Shown in pieces: positions 46,511 to 55,280 of a DNA stretch of 64,000 nucleotides. Source of the stretch: Tistrella mobilis (GTDB lineage Bacteria > Pseudomonadota > Alphaproteobacteria > Tistrellales > Tistrellaceae). The DNA is taken from NCBI RefSeq assembly GCF_041468085.1, contig NZ_CP121017.1:3165676-3229675 (forward strand), written 5' to 3'. The position numbers and the translations under genes were made by a program. The notes below the pieces were generated by a model. It did not search any database. It was given only the letters and a program-made list of their open reading frames with translations, and had not been told where the DNA came from. The stretch's first letter is position 1. Every line of letters starts with the position of its first letter.

Positions 46511-47506
46511 ATGGGTTTCACCCGACGCACCCTTCTCGGCGCTGCACTCGGCCTCGGCGCGCTGGTCGCCACCGTGCCGGCGATGGCCGCCGACGTCACC
46601 CTGAAGCTGGGCTGGACCACCTCTGACGGTGCCACCGACCCCTATGCGATCGCGGCGCGCGACTTCGCCGCGGCGCTGGAAGCCGAGATGCCCGGCGTGT
46701 TCGAGGTGAAGTACTTCCCGAACCGCCAGCTGGGCGACGAGAAGGAAATGATCGAAGGCATGTCCTTCGGCACCATCGACGGCGGCATCATCACCAATGC
46801 GGTGATCGCCAATGTCGAGCCGGCCTTCCAGCTGCTGGACCTGCCCTTCCTGTTCGCGAACGAGGCCCAGGCCCACAAGGTGCTGGACGGCGATGTCGGC
46901 CAGGAGCTGATGGGCAAGCTGCGCAATCGCGGCATCATCGGCCTTGGCTTCGCCGAAGGCGGCTTCCGCCACATGATCAACAACACCCGGCCGGTGGCCA
47001 ACCCCGACGACGTGTCGGGCGTGAAGTACCGGGTGATGCAGAACCCGGTCTTCCTGGAGATGTTCAGCTCGCTGGGCGGCAACCCGGTGCCGATGGCCTG
47101 GGGTGAGACCTATACCGCCGTGCAGCAGGGCACGATCGACGGGCTGGAAATCCCGGTCGCGGTCGTCCAGGCCAACAAGTTCTCCGAGGTCACGAAGTAT
47201 CTGTCGCTCACCCGCCACACCTATTCGGCGCTGGGCCTGATGATTTCGAAGCGGACCTTCGACAAGATGACCAAGGAGCAGCAGGACGCCGTGCTGCGCG
47301 CCGCGCCGAAGGCGATCGCCGCCCAGCGCGCCGAGGTGGCCGAAAACACCACGAAGATCATCGAAGAGCTGAAGGCCGCCGGCATGACGGTCAACGAGAT
47401 CAACGATCCCGCCGCCTTCCGCGCCAAGGTGACCGGCGTCTACGACCGCTTCAAGCCGCGGATCGGTGCCGAGCTGATGGACAAGACCCTCGCCGAGGTC
47501 AACTGA
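46511..47506 (+). CDS. dctP: TRAP transporter substrate-binding protein
   Basis: 331 residues with a signal peptide (twin Arg in FTRRTLLG, hydrophobic core, cleavage after AMAA). DctP-family landmarks: YFPNRQLGDEKEMIEGMSFGTIDGG and GVKYRVMQNPVFLEMFSSLGGNPVPMAWGETYTAVQQGTIDGLE. It includes the conserved Arg of KYRVMQ that binds a carboxylate. It delivers an organic acid from the periplasm to DctQM. It follows the fusion regulator/amidohydrolase by about 140 bases. Confidence 0.96.
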   Translation: MGFTRRTLLGAALGLGALVATVPAMAADVTLKLGWTTSDGATDPYAIAARDFAAALEAEMPGVFEVKYFPNRQLGDEKEMIEGMSFGTIDGGIITNAVIANVEPAFQLLDLPFLFANEAQAHKVLDGDVGQELMGKLRNRGIIGLGFAEGGFRHMINNTRPVANPDDVSGVKYRVMQNPVFLEMFSSLGGNPVPMAWGETYTAVQQGTIDGLEIPVAVVQANKFSEVTKYLSLTRHTYSALGLMISKRTFDKMTKEQQDAVLRAAPKAIAAQRAEVAENTTKIIEELKAAGMTVNEINDPAAFRAKVTGVYDRFKPRIGAELMDKTLAEVN

Positions 47507-47522
47507 CCCTGGTGACGGACCG

Positions 47523-47559
47523 TCCGGCCGGCAGTGCGCCCCCCGCACTGCCGGCCGGA
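47523..47559 (+). promoter_or_regulatory. Strong stem-loop between dctP and dctQ
   Basis: A perfect 16-bp stem (TCCGGCCGGCAGTGCG and its complement) closes a 5-base loop of C residues, 17 bases after the dctP stop. No T-run follows. Such hairpins after binding-protein genes protect the upstream mRNA from 3' decay, so more binding protein than permease is made. Confidence 0.75.
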
Positions 47560-47656
47560 TGTCATTCGGGGCCAGCGCATCGCGCCCCTGCGCCCCGATC
47601 GCCTGTCCCCCCCGATCCCCTGTCCCCCGATCCTGACGGCAGACGGTAGCTTCCCC

Positions 47657-48163
47657 ATGTCGGCTTTGCTCCAGACCCTCTCGCGCGGGCTTGCCCGGGT
47701 AACCGGCTGGGTGATCGTGGCCATCACCACCTTGATGATGATGAGCCTGATCCTCCAGGTGTTCTCGCGCTATGTGCTCGGCCAGGGTTTCACCTGGACC
47801 GAGGAACTCGCCCTGTTCCTGTTCACCTGGGTCGTGCTGCTCGCCGCCACGACCGCGATCCGCGACGACGGCCATGTCCGCCTGCAGCTGTTCGTCGACC
47901 TGCTGCCGGGTGCTGCGCGGCGGATCTGGATGCGCCTCCTGACCCTCTCGGTGCTGGTCTTCTGCGTGGTGTTCGCGATGACCGGGGCCGAATACGTCTC
48001 GGCGACGCTGGGCCAGGTCTCGGCCGCGGTGCAATACCCGATCGAGGCGCTGCACATGGCGGCACCCGTCACCGGCGTGCTGGGCGCAATCCACGCCCTG
48101 GCCCGGCTGCTGGCCCCGCAATCGGTGATCGACGGCACCCCGGAAACCGGAGGCATGGTATGA
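47657..48163 (+). CDS. dctQ: TRAP transporter small permease
   Basis: 168 residues from the ATG at 47657; the frame is open upstream but only this start gives a normal DctQ. It has four membrane segments with VFSRYVLGQGFTWTEELALFLFTWVVLLAA, the family hallmark. The stop overlaps the dctM start (ATGA). Confidence 0.92.
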   Translation: MSALLQTLSRGLARVTGWVIVAITTLMMMSLILQVFSRYVLGQGFTWTEELALFLFTWVVLLAATTAIRDDGHVRLQLFVDLLPGAARRIWMRLLTLSVLVFCVVFAMTGAEYVSATLGQVSAAVQYPIEALHMAAPVTGVLGAIHALARLLAPQSVIDGTPETGGMV

Positions 48164-49443
48164 GCACCGCCGCAGCCGTTCTGCTGATCGTCTTCGCCGT
48201 CTGCCTGTTCGGCGGCGTGCCGATCGTCTTCTCGCTGGGCCTTGCCGCCATCGCCGGGCTCTGGGCCGCGGACTTCGATCTGATCGTGCTGGCCCAGCGC
48301 ACGATATCGGGCACCCAGGTCTTCACCCTGCTCGCCATTCCGGGCTTCGTTCTGGCCGGCGACCTGATGATGCATGGCGGGCTGTCCCGCCGCCTGGTCC
48401 GGCTCTGCCAGGTGCTGGTGCAGCATGTGACCGGCGGGCTCGGCATGGTCACCGTGCTGTCCGCCACCTTCTTCGCCGCGATCTCGGGCTCGGCACCGGC
48501 CACCACCGCGGCCATCGGCGGCATCATGGTGCCCGAGATGGAACGCCACGGCTGGAGCCGTCGCTTCGCCGCGGCACTCTCGACCGCCGCCGGCCCGATC
48601 GGGCAGATGATCCCGCCCTCGATCCCCATGGTGATCTGGGGCGTGGTGGCGGAGGAGTCGATCACCAAACTGTTCCTGTCGGGCATCGTGCCCGGCATCC
48701 TGATCGCCATCGGGCTGATGGTGGTGTGCTGGTTCGCAGCCCGCGCCCAGGGCATCCCCAGGGCGGCCCGCCGGGCGACGGCGCGCGAATTGCTGGTCGC
48801 GCTCAATGACGGCAAATGGGCGCTGGCGGCGCCGCTGGTCATCCTGGGCGGCATCTATGGCGGCATCTTCACCCCCACCGAAGCTTCGGCGATCGGCGTC
48901 GCCTATGCCTTCGTGGTGGGCATGTTCATCTATCGCGAACTGAAGGTCCGCGACCTGCCGGCCATCCTGCTCCAGTCGATGCGCACCACCACCATCGTCT
49001 GCAGCATCATCGCCGTCGCCTCGGCCTTCGGCTGGCTGGTCGCGATCGAGCAGCTGCCGACCGTGATCGCCGAGGCCATCCTGTCGGTGTCGTCGAACCC
49101 GATCGTCATCCTGCTGATGATCAACGTGCTGCTGCTGTTCATCGGCGCGATCATGGACAATGTGGCGGCGATGATCATCCTGGGCGGCGTGCTGACCAGC
49201 ATCGGCGCCAGCCTGGGGCTGGATCCGATCCATCTGGGCGCGATCGTGGTGATCAACTTCGCGATCGGCATGGCCACCCCGCCCTTCGGCTATTCGCTGT
49301 TCGTCGGTGCCGCGATCAGCAAACTGTCGGTCGAAGAGGTCTCGAAAGCGCTCTGGCCGATGCTGCTGGTCAAGATCCTGGTCCTGGCGCTGATCACCTA
49401 TGTTCCCTGGGTGGTGCTGGCCCTGCCCCGGCTGCTGGGGTGA
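48160..49443 (+). CDS. dctM: TRAP transporter large permease
   Basis: 427 residues, about twelve membrane segments. It has GGVPIVFSLGLAAI, SGSAPATTAAIGGIMVPEM, GPIGQMIPPSIPMVIWG and INFAIGMATPPFGYSLFV, all typical of DctM. It couples sodium or proton entry to solute import. It is the last gene of the dctPQM operon. Confidence 0.96.
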   Translation: MSTAAAVLLIVFAVCLFGGVPIVFSLGLAAIAGLWAADFDLIVLAQRTISGTQVFTLLAIPGFVLAGDLMMHGGLSRRLVRLCQVLVQHVTGGLGMVTVLSATFFAAISGSAPATTAAIGGIMVPEMERHGWSRRFAAALSTAAGPIGQMIPPSIPMVIWGVVAEESITKLFLSGIVPGILIAIGLMVVCWFAARAQGIPRAARRATARELLVALNDGKWALAAPLVILGGIYGGIFTPTEASAIGVAYAFVVGMFIYRELKVRDLPAILLQSMRTTTIVCSIIAVASAFGWLVAIEQLPTVIAEAILSVSSNPIVILLMINVLLLFIGAIMDNVAAMIILGGVLTSIGASLGLDPIHLGAIVVINFAIGMATPPFGYSLFVGAAISKLSVEEVSKALWPMLLVKILVLALITYVPWVVLALPRLLG

Positions 49444-49574
49444 CCATCTTCAACCATCGTCCCTGATGGCGGCTGGCATCGCGTCGCGGTGATGATATGC
49501 CTGATGATGGTTGGCTTTTGTCGTTGCCGGCGGTATTCCGGACGAGACACCCCGGATGACGGAGATGGTCCGCG

Positions 49575-50381
49575 ATGACAATCACCCGCTCTATCTTCAT
49601 CCTGGTCGTCACTGCCGGCGCCATGATGTCCATCGCCACACCGGCACGGGCCGGAACCGCGACGGCCCCCTGCGGCCCTGGCTTTGCGGCACCACTCCGG
49701 CTCGGCCCTCTCGCCAATGGCAACCCCGACCAGGCCTGGATGGCACTGCCGGTCGTCCATCTCTGGGGGCTCGACAATGCTGGCGTGGTGCAGGAAGACG
49801 GCCGGGCGATCCTTCAGGTCCGCTACCCCGAAGGATCGATAAACCCCGGCCGGCGGGACGCACCCAGGGGCGGGCTGGGATTCTTTCTGCCCGTCCCGGG
49901 CGCGCATGACGCCCGCGAGATCTGTTTGAGCTATGAGGTCCGCTTTCCCGACGGCTTCGCATTCGCACGCGGCGGGAAACTGCCCGGCCTCTATGGCGGG
50001 GATGCACCACGCGGTGGCGCCACAGACCGTATGGAGGGATTTTCCGCCCGGCTCATGTGGCGCGAGGCTGGGGCCGGCGAACTCTATCTCTATGCGCCGG
50101 ATCAGGCGCAGCCCTATGGCCAGAGCCTGGGGCGCGCGCATTTCTACTTCAGGCCCGGGCATTGGACCCAAGTCGTCGAGCATCTGCGCCCGGGTGTGGA
50201 TGGCCATCTGCGCCTGCTTATCGACGGTGCCGAAGTAACCTCGTTCCTGGGCCGGCTGCCCGTGGGCAGCGGCGCCGGACTGATGATGTCGACCTTCTTC
50301 GGCGGCAGCAGCCCAGACTGGGCGTCACCGCGCGACCAGTCTGCATCCTTCGCGGATATCACGATCTGGCTTCGGCCCTGA
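49575..50381 (+). CDS. Secreted polysaccharide lyase-like protein (PL14 type)
   Basis: 268 residues with a signal peptide ending near ATPARAGTA. It has a jelly-roll lectin/lyase pattern: EICLSYEVRFPDGFAFARGGKLPGLYGG, FSARLMWREAGAGELYLYAPDQ and STFFGGSSPDWASPRDQSASFADI, as in PL14-like alginate or glucuronan lyases. It lies tail-to-tail with the alg8/alg44 pair, which supports a role in trimming or releasing that polymer. Catalytic residues cannot be fixed by eye. Confidence 0.72.
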   Translation: MTITRSIFILVVTAGAMMSIATPARAGTATAPCGPGFAAPLRLGPLANGNPDQAWMALPVVHLWGLDNAGVVQEDGRAILQVRYPEGSINPGRRDAPRGGLGFFLPVPGAHDAREICLSYEVRFPDGFAFARGGKLPGLYGGDAPRGGATDRMEGFSARLMWREAGAGELYLYAPDQAQPYGQSLGRAHFYFRPGHWTQVVEHLRPGVDGHLRLLIDGAEVTSFLGRLPVGSGAGLMMSTFFGGSSPDWASPRDQSASFADITIWLRP

Positions 50382-50412
50382 CAGCGCGGGACCGCCCTGC
50401 CAGCCAACCCGC

Positions 50413-52026
50413 TCAGCGCCCGCCGAACTGCATCATCGGTGTTTCAGCGGCCATCAGATCAATGTCGGAGCCCGAAGCCCGACCAAGCTGGCGGTCGGCT
50501 TGGCTGGCCACGTCGCCGATATAGGCGACGAACAGCACGAAGGCGATGACAGCGGCAATGTTGTAGACATACGACGTCAGACTGTTCAACACGGCGAGGC
50601 CGGTCGATCCTGAGCCAGCGGCCAGCTTCTGCCGGGTCCATTTCTGACGATAGGGATGAAAGCTCATGAACACCTTCACCACCGAGCCGACGAACTGGGT
50701 GTAATAGAGCAACGCCGGGAACCAGGGGTGAAACCGCCCCCCATGCAGGCCGATGACTACACTGTTGAAGCTTCGGGTCAGAACGATCCAGAAGACATAG
50801 ATCAGCAGAAACACCGGTGCATGGAGAAGGCCGAGCAGGCCCGCAAAGGTGGGGCCGATGAGCGTCGTCCACATCGACAACCGCTGATCCAGCAGACACA
50901 TCCACAGAAACCAGCCTGTACGACGTGGTCCCAGAGCCAGGGCGCGGCCATTGGCCCGGATCATGTTGCCATACCAGCGCGACATGAGCGCGAGACTGGC
51001 CGGCACGAAACCGCCTGCGGGCAGTTCTTCCAGCGGGTGAGCCACCGCATCCGGTACATAGAGCATGTTCCAACCGCTCCGCAACACCGCATACCAAGTG
51101 CTTTTGTCATCGCCGGTGAGCAGCGCAATCCGCCCCAGCCGCCAATGGTGTATCACATCGGAGCGCACGGCGACGATGAAGTCGGGGCGTGTAGCGATCT
51201 CGGCACGAAACAGCGACAACCGGCCGGTCAACACCATCACCTTGCGCGACAGCGACACCGAGCACATCAGCACACTGCGCTGTGCCATGCGCAGGCGATA
51301 CCATTCACGCTGCAACGTGCTGCCCTTCACCAGCGGCACATTTTCAGTGGTCACGGCGCCGATATCAGGGTTCGTCTGTATGATTGATGCGGCCCTGGCA
51401 AGACAGCCCTCGCCGAGCAAAGTGTCACCATCCATCAGGATCACCTGTGAACCGGGCTTCGGATGGCGCGCCGCGATCAGTTCAAGGGCATCCGCCATGG
51501 CGTGGCGCTTGCCCTTGCCCGCCTGGAACACCGGCAGCAGCACCACGCGCGCCGACTCGGCATGGCGCCGCACCACGCGGCGCAGCACCTCAATGTCGGC
51601 GGGATCGGTTACACCGGCAATGATGGTGGCACCGCTGCCACAGGCTGCAATCTCGTCGATCAGGCGCCCATAGACCGCCGCGTTCATCTGCGCCGACATC
51701 CGGAAGCTGGTGACGAGGATATAAAAATAGGGAAGAGGCAGACGAGCGGCATCGGCGGCGGCGCGGATACGGGGAAACACGAAGAACTTGTAGCGGAATG
51801 CCCTGACGTAATGCATCGCCGCCCAGGAATACCGCCAGATCCCGATGATGCCGATGGTCGCGATGAACACCGTGGTGCCCGGGGTCAGCACGGCCGTTGG
51901 CATGATGCTGGCCAGAAAAATGATCAGCATGATCCAGAACGCGATGCCGGCCCACATGGAGAAGCGTGGCGACGTCTCCTCGTAGCCAGGCAGCAAAACC
52001 TTGAACCGATCCACCGGCCGCTTCAT
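50413..52026 (-). CDS. alg8: Alg8-like beta-glycosyltransferase (mannuronan synthase type)
   Basis: 537 residues. Membrane segments flank a GT2 domain. It follows Pseudomonas/Azotobacter Alg8 closely: WRYSWAAMHYVRAF, VTSFRMSAQMNAAVYGRLIDE, VILMDGDTLLGEGCL (acceptor Asp motif), EWYRLRMAQRSVLMCSVSLS, HHWRLGRIALLTGDDKSTWY and QRLSMWTTLIG. The ATG overlaps the alg44 stop by 4 bp. The rest of the alginate operon (algD, K, E, G, X) is not in this window, so the product could be mannuronan or a related polyuronide. Confidence 0.85.
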   Translation of the reverse strand: MKRPVDRFKVLLPGYEETSPRFSMWAGIAFWIMLIIFLASIMPTAVLTPGTTVFIATIGIIGIWRYSWAAMHYVRAFRYKFFVFPRIRAAADAARLPLPYFYILVTSFRMSAQMNAAVYGRLIDEIAACGSGATIIAGVTDPADIEVLRRVVRRHAESARVVLLPVFQAGKGKRHAMADALELIAARHPKPGSQVILMDGDTLLGEGCLARAASIIQTNPDIGAVTTENVPLVKGSTLQREWYRLRMAQRSVLMCSVSLSRKVMVLTGRLSLFRAEIATRPDFIVAVRSDVIHHWRLGRIALLTGDDKSTWYAVLRSGWNMLYVPDAVAHPLEELPAGGFVPASLALMSRWYGNMIRANGRALALGPRRTGWFLWMCLLDQRLSMWTTLIGPTFAGLLGLLHAPVFLLIYVFWIVLTRSFNSVVIGLHGGRFHPWFPALLYYTQFVGSVVKVFMSFHPYRQKWTRQKLAAGSGSTGLAVLNSLTSYVYNIAAVIAFVLFVAYIGDVASQADRQLGRASGSDIDLMAAETPMMQFGGR

Positions 52027-53621
52027 GTCGTTGGCTCACCCGGATTGACGTCGGAGGTGAACCAGCCGATCCCTGTCAATTTGAACAGAAGATCGCCCGG
52101 ATGGATCCGCATGGCGACAATCGCCGGCACGCCGCTCACGGGTCTCGGCATCGATGGCGGCAACGTCACCGTGACCAGCGCGAAACGGCTGACAGCCCGC
52201 AATTGCTCGGGCAGACCGGTTCTGCCGGTGTTGCGCGGGTTAAAATTGATCCGAGCGATCCGTCCGTCGATCTCTTCGGCCTGATCAGACAGAAGAACGC
52301 GCGCCTCACCACCGATACGGAGATAGCGGACCTGATCGATCGGCAGCAGCACATCAACCTCGGTGCCCTGATCGTGGCCATCGCCCAGCCCGTAAACGGC
52401 GGTGCCAGCTTCCACATATTCGCCGTCCCTGGCGCCCTGCATCTCGACCACGCAGTCGCATGGGCTGCGGACCACAAACCGCGCCTGTCGGGCACGCAGG
52501 GTCGCCTCTTTGGCTGAGAGTTGTTCGCGCCTCTCGGCAAGACTGCGGCGCACATCGCCGGGAGTCTGGCGGGTGGCACGGGTGTCGCCGAGATAGAGAC
52601 CGGCACCGGCAAGCTTCAGTTCATCCCGCAACCGCTGGAGGGTTGCCTTTTCGTCGGCCAGGGCAATCTGGGCCTGACGCAAGGCCACCTCTGCCTCGTC
52701 GACCTGCACGGCAGCTGCGCGGCCATCTTTCGCAAGGCCGGCCCGGCGATCAAACAGGCGCTGACGAACCGCGACCTCAGACGTCATCAGACGCACACGT
52801 GTATCGGCGGCGGCAATGTCGGCCTGCAACTGGCCCACCCAGGAGCCAAAGGCGGCCTCCACGTCAGACAGATGTTCTACCTCAAGCTCGATCTGTTTCT
52901 GCGCTGAAACGATCTCCTGTTCCAGCGCCGCAATATCCTGTGGATTGACCGGCGCGCTGATCTCGAAGAGAACGCTGTCGCGCGTAACCGTCTCACCGGT
53001 CGTCGCGGTTGCCGCCAGCAGAAAGCCTGCCTGCGGCGCCCGCATCACGATTCGGTCCGACGCCACCGCCGCATATTCGGATTGAACGGTCAGGAAACTC
53101 GACAGCAGCGAGACGGCACCGAAGGCTGCCACGCCAATCGTCACCACCAGAATCGCCCCAAGCCGCAGCGCGGCCGACACTGCCCGCATCCGTCGGGTTG
53201 TTTCGTCGGAGAAACTGATCTCCGGAGGCATCCCGTGCGATGCCAGCCCAGCGACAGTGACAATGTCGCCCGACAGGTAATTGTCGACGATGTAGGACAG
53301 TGCCTCGGCCTGATCCGCCGTCATGTCGACGAACTGAAAACCACGCCCCTTGCCATCGACGACCCGCACTGCTTTCGCCAACAGTGTCAGCGTCGCTTCG
53401 ACATGCGGGAAGATGAAGATGAGACGGCACTTGAAGACATCACCGGCCTCGCAGTCCGGTGCGGAGGCTTCGAGCCCAAATCCACCCAGGCTCCAATCCG
53501 CCACCACATGCCGAACACCGTTGATCTCGACGGTCAGGGGGATATCGATCCGCGGATGGACCCGCTGCCCACTCTTGCTGGTGATCGGCGAGGGGCGAGA
53601 GGCGGGGTCGGATGCACTCAT
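52023..53621 (-). CDS. alg44: Alg44-like PilZ / membrane-fusion protein
   Basis: 532 residues from the ATG at 53621 (GAGGATATC upstream). The N-terminal PilZ domain has RVHPRIDIPLTVEI and DWSLGGFGLEA, the c-di-GMP binding pattern. There is one membrane segment (about 180-205), then a HlyD-like periplasmic part with long coiled coil (about 250-370) and a beta-barrel (PCDCVVEMQGARDGEYVEAG). This is the Alg44 architecture: it activates Alg8 on binding c-di-GMP. Gene order is alg44-alg8, the reverse of Pseudomonas. Confidence 0.87.
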   Translation of the reverse strand: MSASDPASRPSPITSKSGQRVHPRIDIPLTVEINGVRHVVADWSLGGFGLEASAPDCEAGDVFKCRLIFIFPHVEATLTLLAKAVRVVDGKGRGFQFVDMTADQAEALSYIVDNYLSGDIVTVAGLASHGMPPEISFSDETTRRMRAVSAALRLGAILVVTIGVAAFGAVSLLSSFLTVQSEYAAVASDRIVMRAPQAGFLLAATATTGETVTRDSVLFEISAPVNPQDIAALEQEIVSAQKQIELEVEHLSDVEAAFGSWVGQLQADIAAADTRVRLMTSEVAVRQRLFDRRAGLAKDGRAAAVQVDEAEVALRQAQIALADEKATLQRLRDELKLAGAGLYLGDTRATRQTPGDVRRSLAERREQLSAKEATLRARQARFVVRSPCDCVVEMQGARDGEYVEAGTAVYGLGDGHDQGTEVDVLLPIDQVRYLRIGGEARVLLSDQAEEIDGRIARINFNPRNTGRTGLPEQLRAVSRFALVTVTLPPSMPRPVSGVPAIVAMRIHPGDLLFKLTGIGWFTSDVNPGEPTT

Positions 53622-54022
53622 GATATCCTCAATATCCTCGGCACTGCTTCAAGGTCGCTCGAATGGGTCATGTTCTGCAACGTCATGTCCCAAGGGTATA
53701 CGCCCCATAAATGAAAACTTCCATACGATGCGGCATCGGATTGGCAGCCTTAATGACCGTCGGAAGATGCACGCAGGACATTACTCGATACTGCCGTCGG
53801 GCGTCCCTTGATAGGTCCTCGCGATTGCCCCGGCTCTCAACTGGCCGGTCGCAGTGGAATGCCCCACGCCCACCCTCGTTGACATCATCCTGTCAGCAGG
53901 ATCGAAAACACTCTGCCCCCCGCCTGTTCGGAAGATTTTTGCCCGCATGGGCAGGATCTTCGCCGGGTTTGTCACACAACGCATCCGACAGACAGGGGCG
54001 GCCCGGGCCGGGTGGCGTTGGC

Positions 54023-54063
54023 GGTGATCAACTTCGCGATCGGCATGGGGCCACCCCGCCCTC
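54023..54063 (+). pseudogene. Fragment of a second dctM gene
   Basis: GGTGATCAACTTCGCGATCG and the bases after it match the intact dctM at 49248-49284, with one 2-base insertion that breaks the frame. It encodes the VINFAIGM...TPP segment near the DctM C-terminus. Nothing upstream in this 640-base gap continues the match, so it is a relic of a lost or rearranged TRAP operon that has kept its terminator. Confidence 0.65.
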
Positions 54064-54076
54064 CCATGACGACGAC

Positions 54077-54114
54077 ACCGCCCCCGCCGGCCGCCGGCGG
54101 GGGCGGTTTCATTT
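54077..54114 (+). terminator. Rho-independent terminator
   Basis: ACCGCCCCCGCCGG pairs perfectly over 14 bp with CCGGCGGGGGCGGT around a 3-base loop, followed by TTCATTTT. It lies just after the dctM fragment and upstream of the 54.2-62.8 kb operon, insulating the latter. Confidence 0.9.
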
Positions 54115-54153
54115 TCGGGTGCCGGCGCCGGATTCTTAGAACCTTAAGTTTAT

Positions 54154-54168
54154 TTTTGCCTGGCAAAA
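54154..54168. promoter_or_regulatory. Palindromic operator of the biosynthetic operon
   Basis: TTTTGCCTGGCAAAA: perfect 7-bp arms around one base, ending 4 bases before the -35 box. The surroundings are AT-rich in an otherwise GC-rich window. The regulator is not obvious nearby; the site does not look like a Fur box. Confidence 0.6.
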
Positions 54169-54172
54169 TGCC

Positions 54173-54200
54173 TTGACGCGTTTGTTTCGCATGATACAGT
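54173..54200 (+). promoter_or_regulatory. Sigma-70 type promoter
   Basis: TTGACG and TACAGT are separated by 16 bases, about 64 bases before the first ATG of the operon. The -35 box is one base off consensus and the -10 is moderate, which fits a regulated promoter. Confidence 0.6.
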
Positions 54201-54263
54201 CGCCCGGAAATTGAACAAGAACAGCCTGTAGTCCATTCTTCATCAGCTGGGGAGCGGCATCGG

Positions 54264-55280
54264 ATGAAGGTGTACGACTCGATCCTGGAGGCTGTCGGCG
54301 ATACACCGATGGTCCGGATCCGCAGCATTTCAAAACAGGTCCCGGCGGAAATCTTCGCCAAGCTCGAATTCATGAATCCCGGCGGCAGCGTGAAGGACCG
54401 GCTGGTCCGCTATCTGCTGGAGCGCTACGAAGAAGCGGGGGCGCTGACGCCCGAAACCGTGCTGGTCGAGAATTCCTCGGGCAATACCGGCGCCGCCCTG
54501 TCGATGGCGGCGGCGGTGCGCGGCATCGGTTGCGTGATCACCATCCCCGACAAGATGAGTTCCGAGAAGATCGCCCGGATGCGCGCCTTCGGCACACGGG
54601 TGGTGGTGGCCCCCACCGCCGTGGCCGCGGACGCGCCCGAGAGCTATTACAGCCAGGCACGGCGCATCGCCGAAGAAACCCCGGGGGCGATCTATCCCGA
54701 TCAGTACAACAACCCGCTGAACGCCGCTGCGCATTATGCGAGCACCGGCCCCGAGATCTGGGAGCAGACCGGCGGCCGGATCGATGCCTTCGTCTGCGGC
54801 ATCGGCACCGGCGGCACGATCAGCGGCGTCGGCCGCTATCTGAAGGAGCGCGACCCGTCGATCCGGGTGATCGGCGTCGACCCGGAAGGCAGCGTGTTCC
54901 ACGACCAGTTCCATCATGGCCGGATGAGCACCCCGCATGTCTATCAGGTGGAGGGCATCGGCGAGGATTATCTGGTCGAGGTGGTGGATTTCTCGGTGAT
55001 CGACGACATCATCCGCGTGGACGACCGGGCGTCGTTCCTGACCGCGCGCCGGCTGGTGCGCGAGGAAGGGTTGCTCTGCGGCGGATCCAGCGGCGCTGCG
55101 ATGTGGGGCGCATTGCAGGTGGCGGATCGCTTCCCCGGCGGCCGGATCGTGGTGCTGCTGCCCGATTCCGGCAACATGTATCTCAGCAAGTTCCTGGACG
55201 ACGGCTGGATGGTCCGGCACGGCTATCTGGCAGAGACGGACCTGCAGGCAGAGGCGCTCGCCCCGGCAGGTGCCGCATGA
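54264..55280 (+). CDS. Cystathionine beta-synthase-like PLP enzyme
   Basis: 338 residues, fold-type II PLP enzyme. GDTPMVRI, then NPGGSVKDR with the PLP Lys, SSGNTGAALSMAAA, DKMSSEKIARMRAFG, GIGTGGTISGVGRYLKE, GVDPEGSVF, VEGIGEDY and EEGLLCGGSSGAAM. This reads more like the catalytic core of cystathionine beta-synthase than like CysK, and the regulatory CBS pair is absent. Relatives in natural-product clusters make 2,3-diaminopropionate or beta-substituted alanines from serine or O-phosphoserine. It is the first gene of the operon and overlaps the next by 4 bp. Confidence 0.9.
   Translation: MKVYDSILEAVGDTPMVRIRSISKQVPAEIFAKLEFMNPGGSVKDRLVRYLLERYEEAGALTPETVLVENSSGNTGAALSMAAAVRGIGCVITIPDKMSSEKIARMRAFGTRVVVAPTAVAADAPESYYSQARRIAEETPGAIYPDQYNNPLNAAAHYASTGPEIWEQTGGRIDAFVCGIGTGGTISGVGRYLKERDPSIRVIGVDPEGSVFHDQFHHGRMSTPHVYQVEGIGEDYLVEVVDFSVIDDIIRVDDRASFLTARRLVREEGLLCGGSSGAAMWGALQVADRFPGGRIVVLLPDSGNMYLSKFLDDGWMVRHGYLAETDLQAEALAPAGAA

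Noticed and set aside
46367-49233. Long minus-strand frames opposite the TRAP genes
   Set aside because: Shadows; the plus strand has complete dctP, dctQ and dctM.
54530-55276. Upstream extension of the DRE-TIM gene into the CBS-like gene
   Set aside because: The extra sequence is a GC-rich shadow. The ATGA overlap at 55277 is the natural start.
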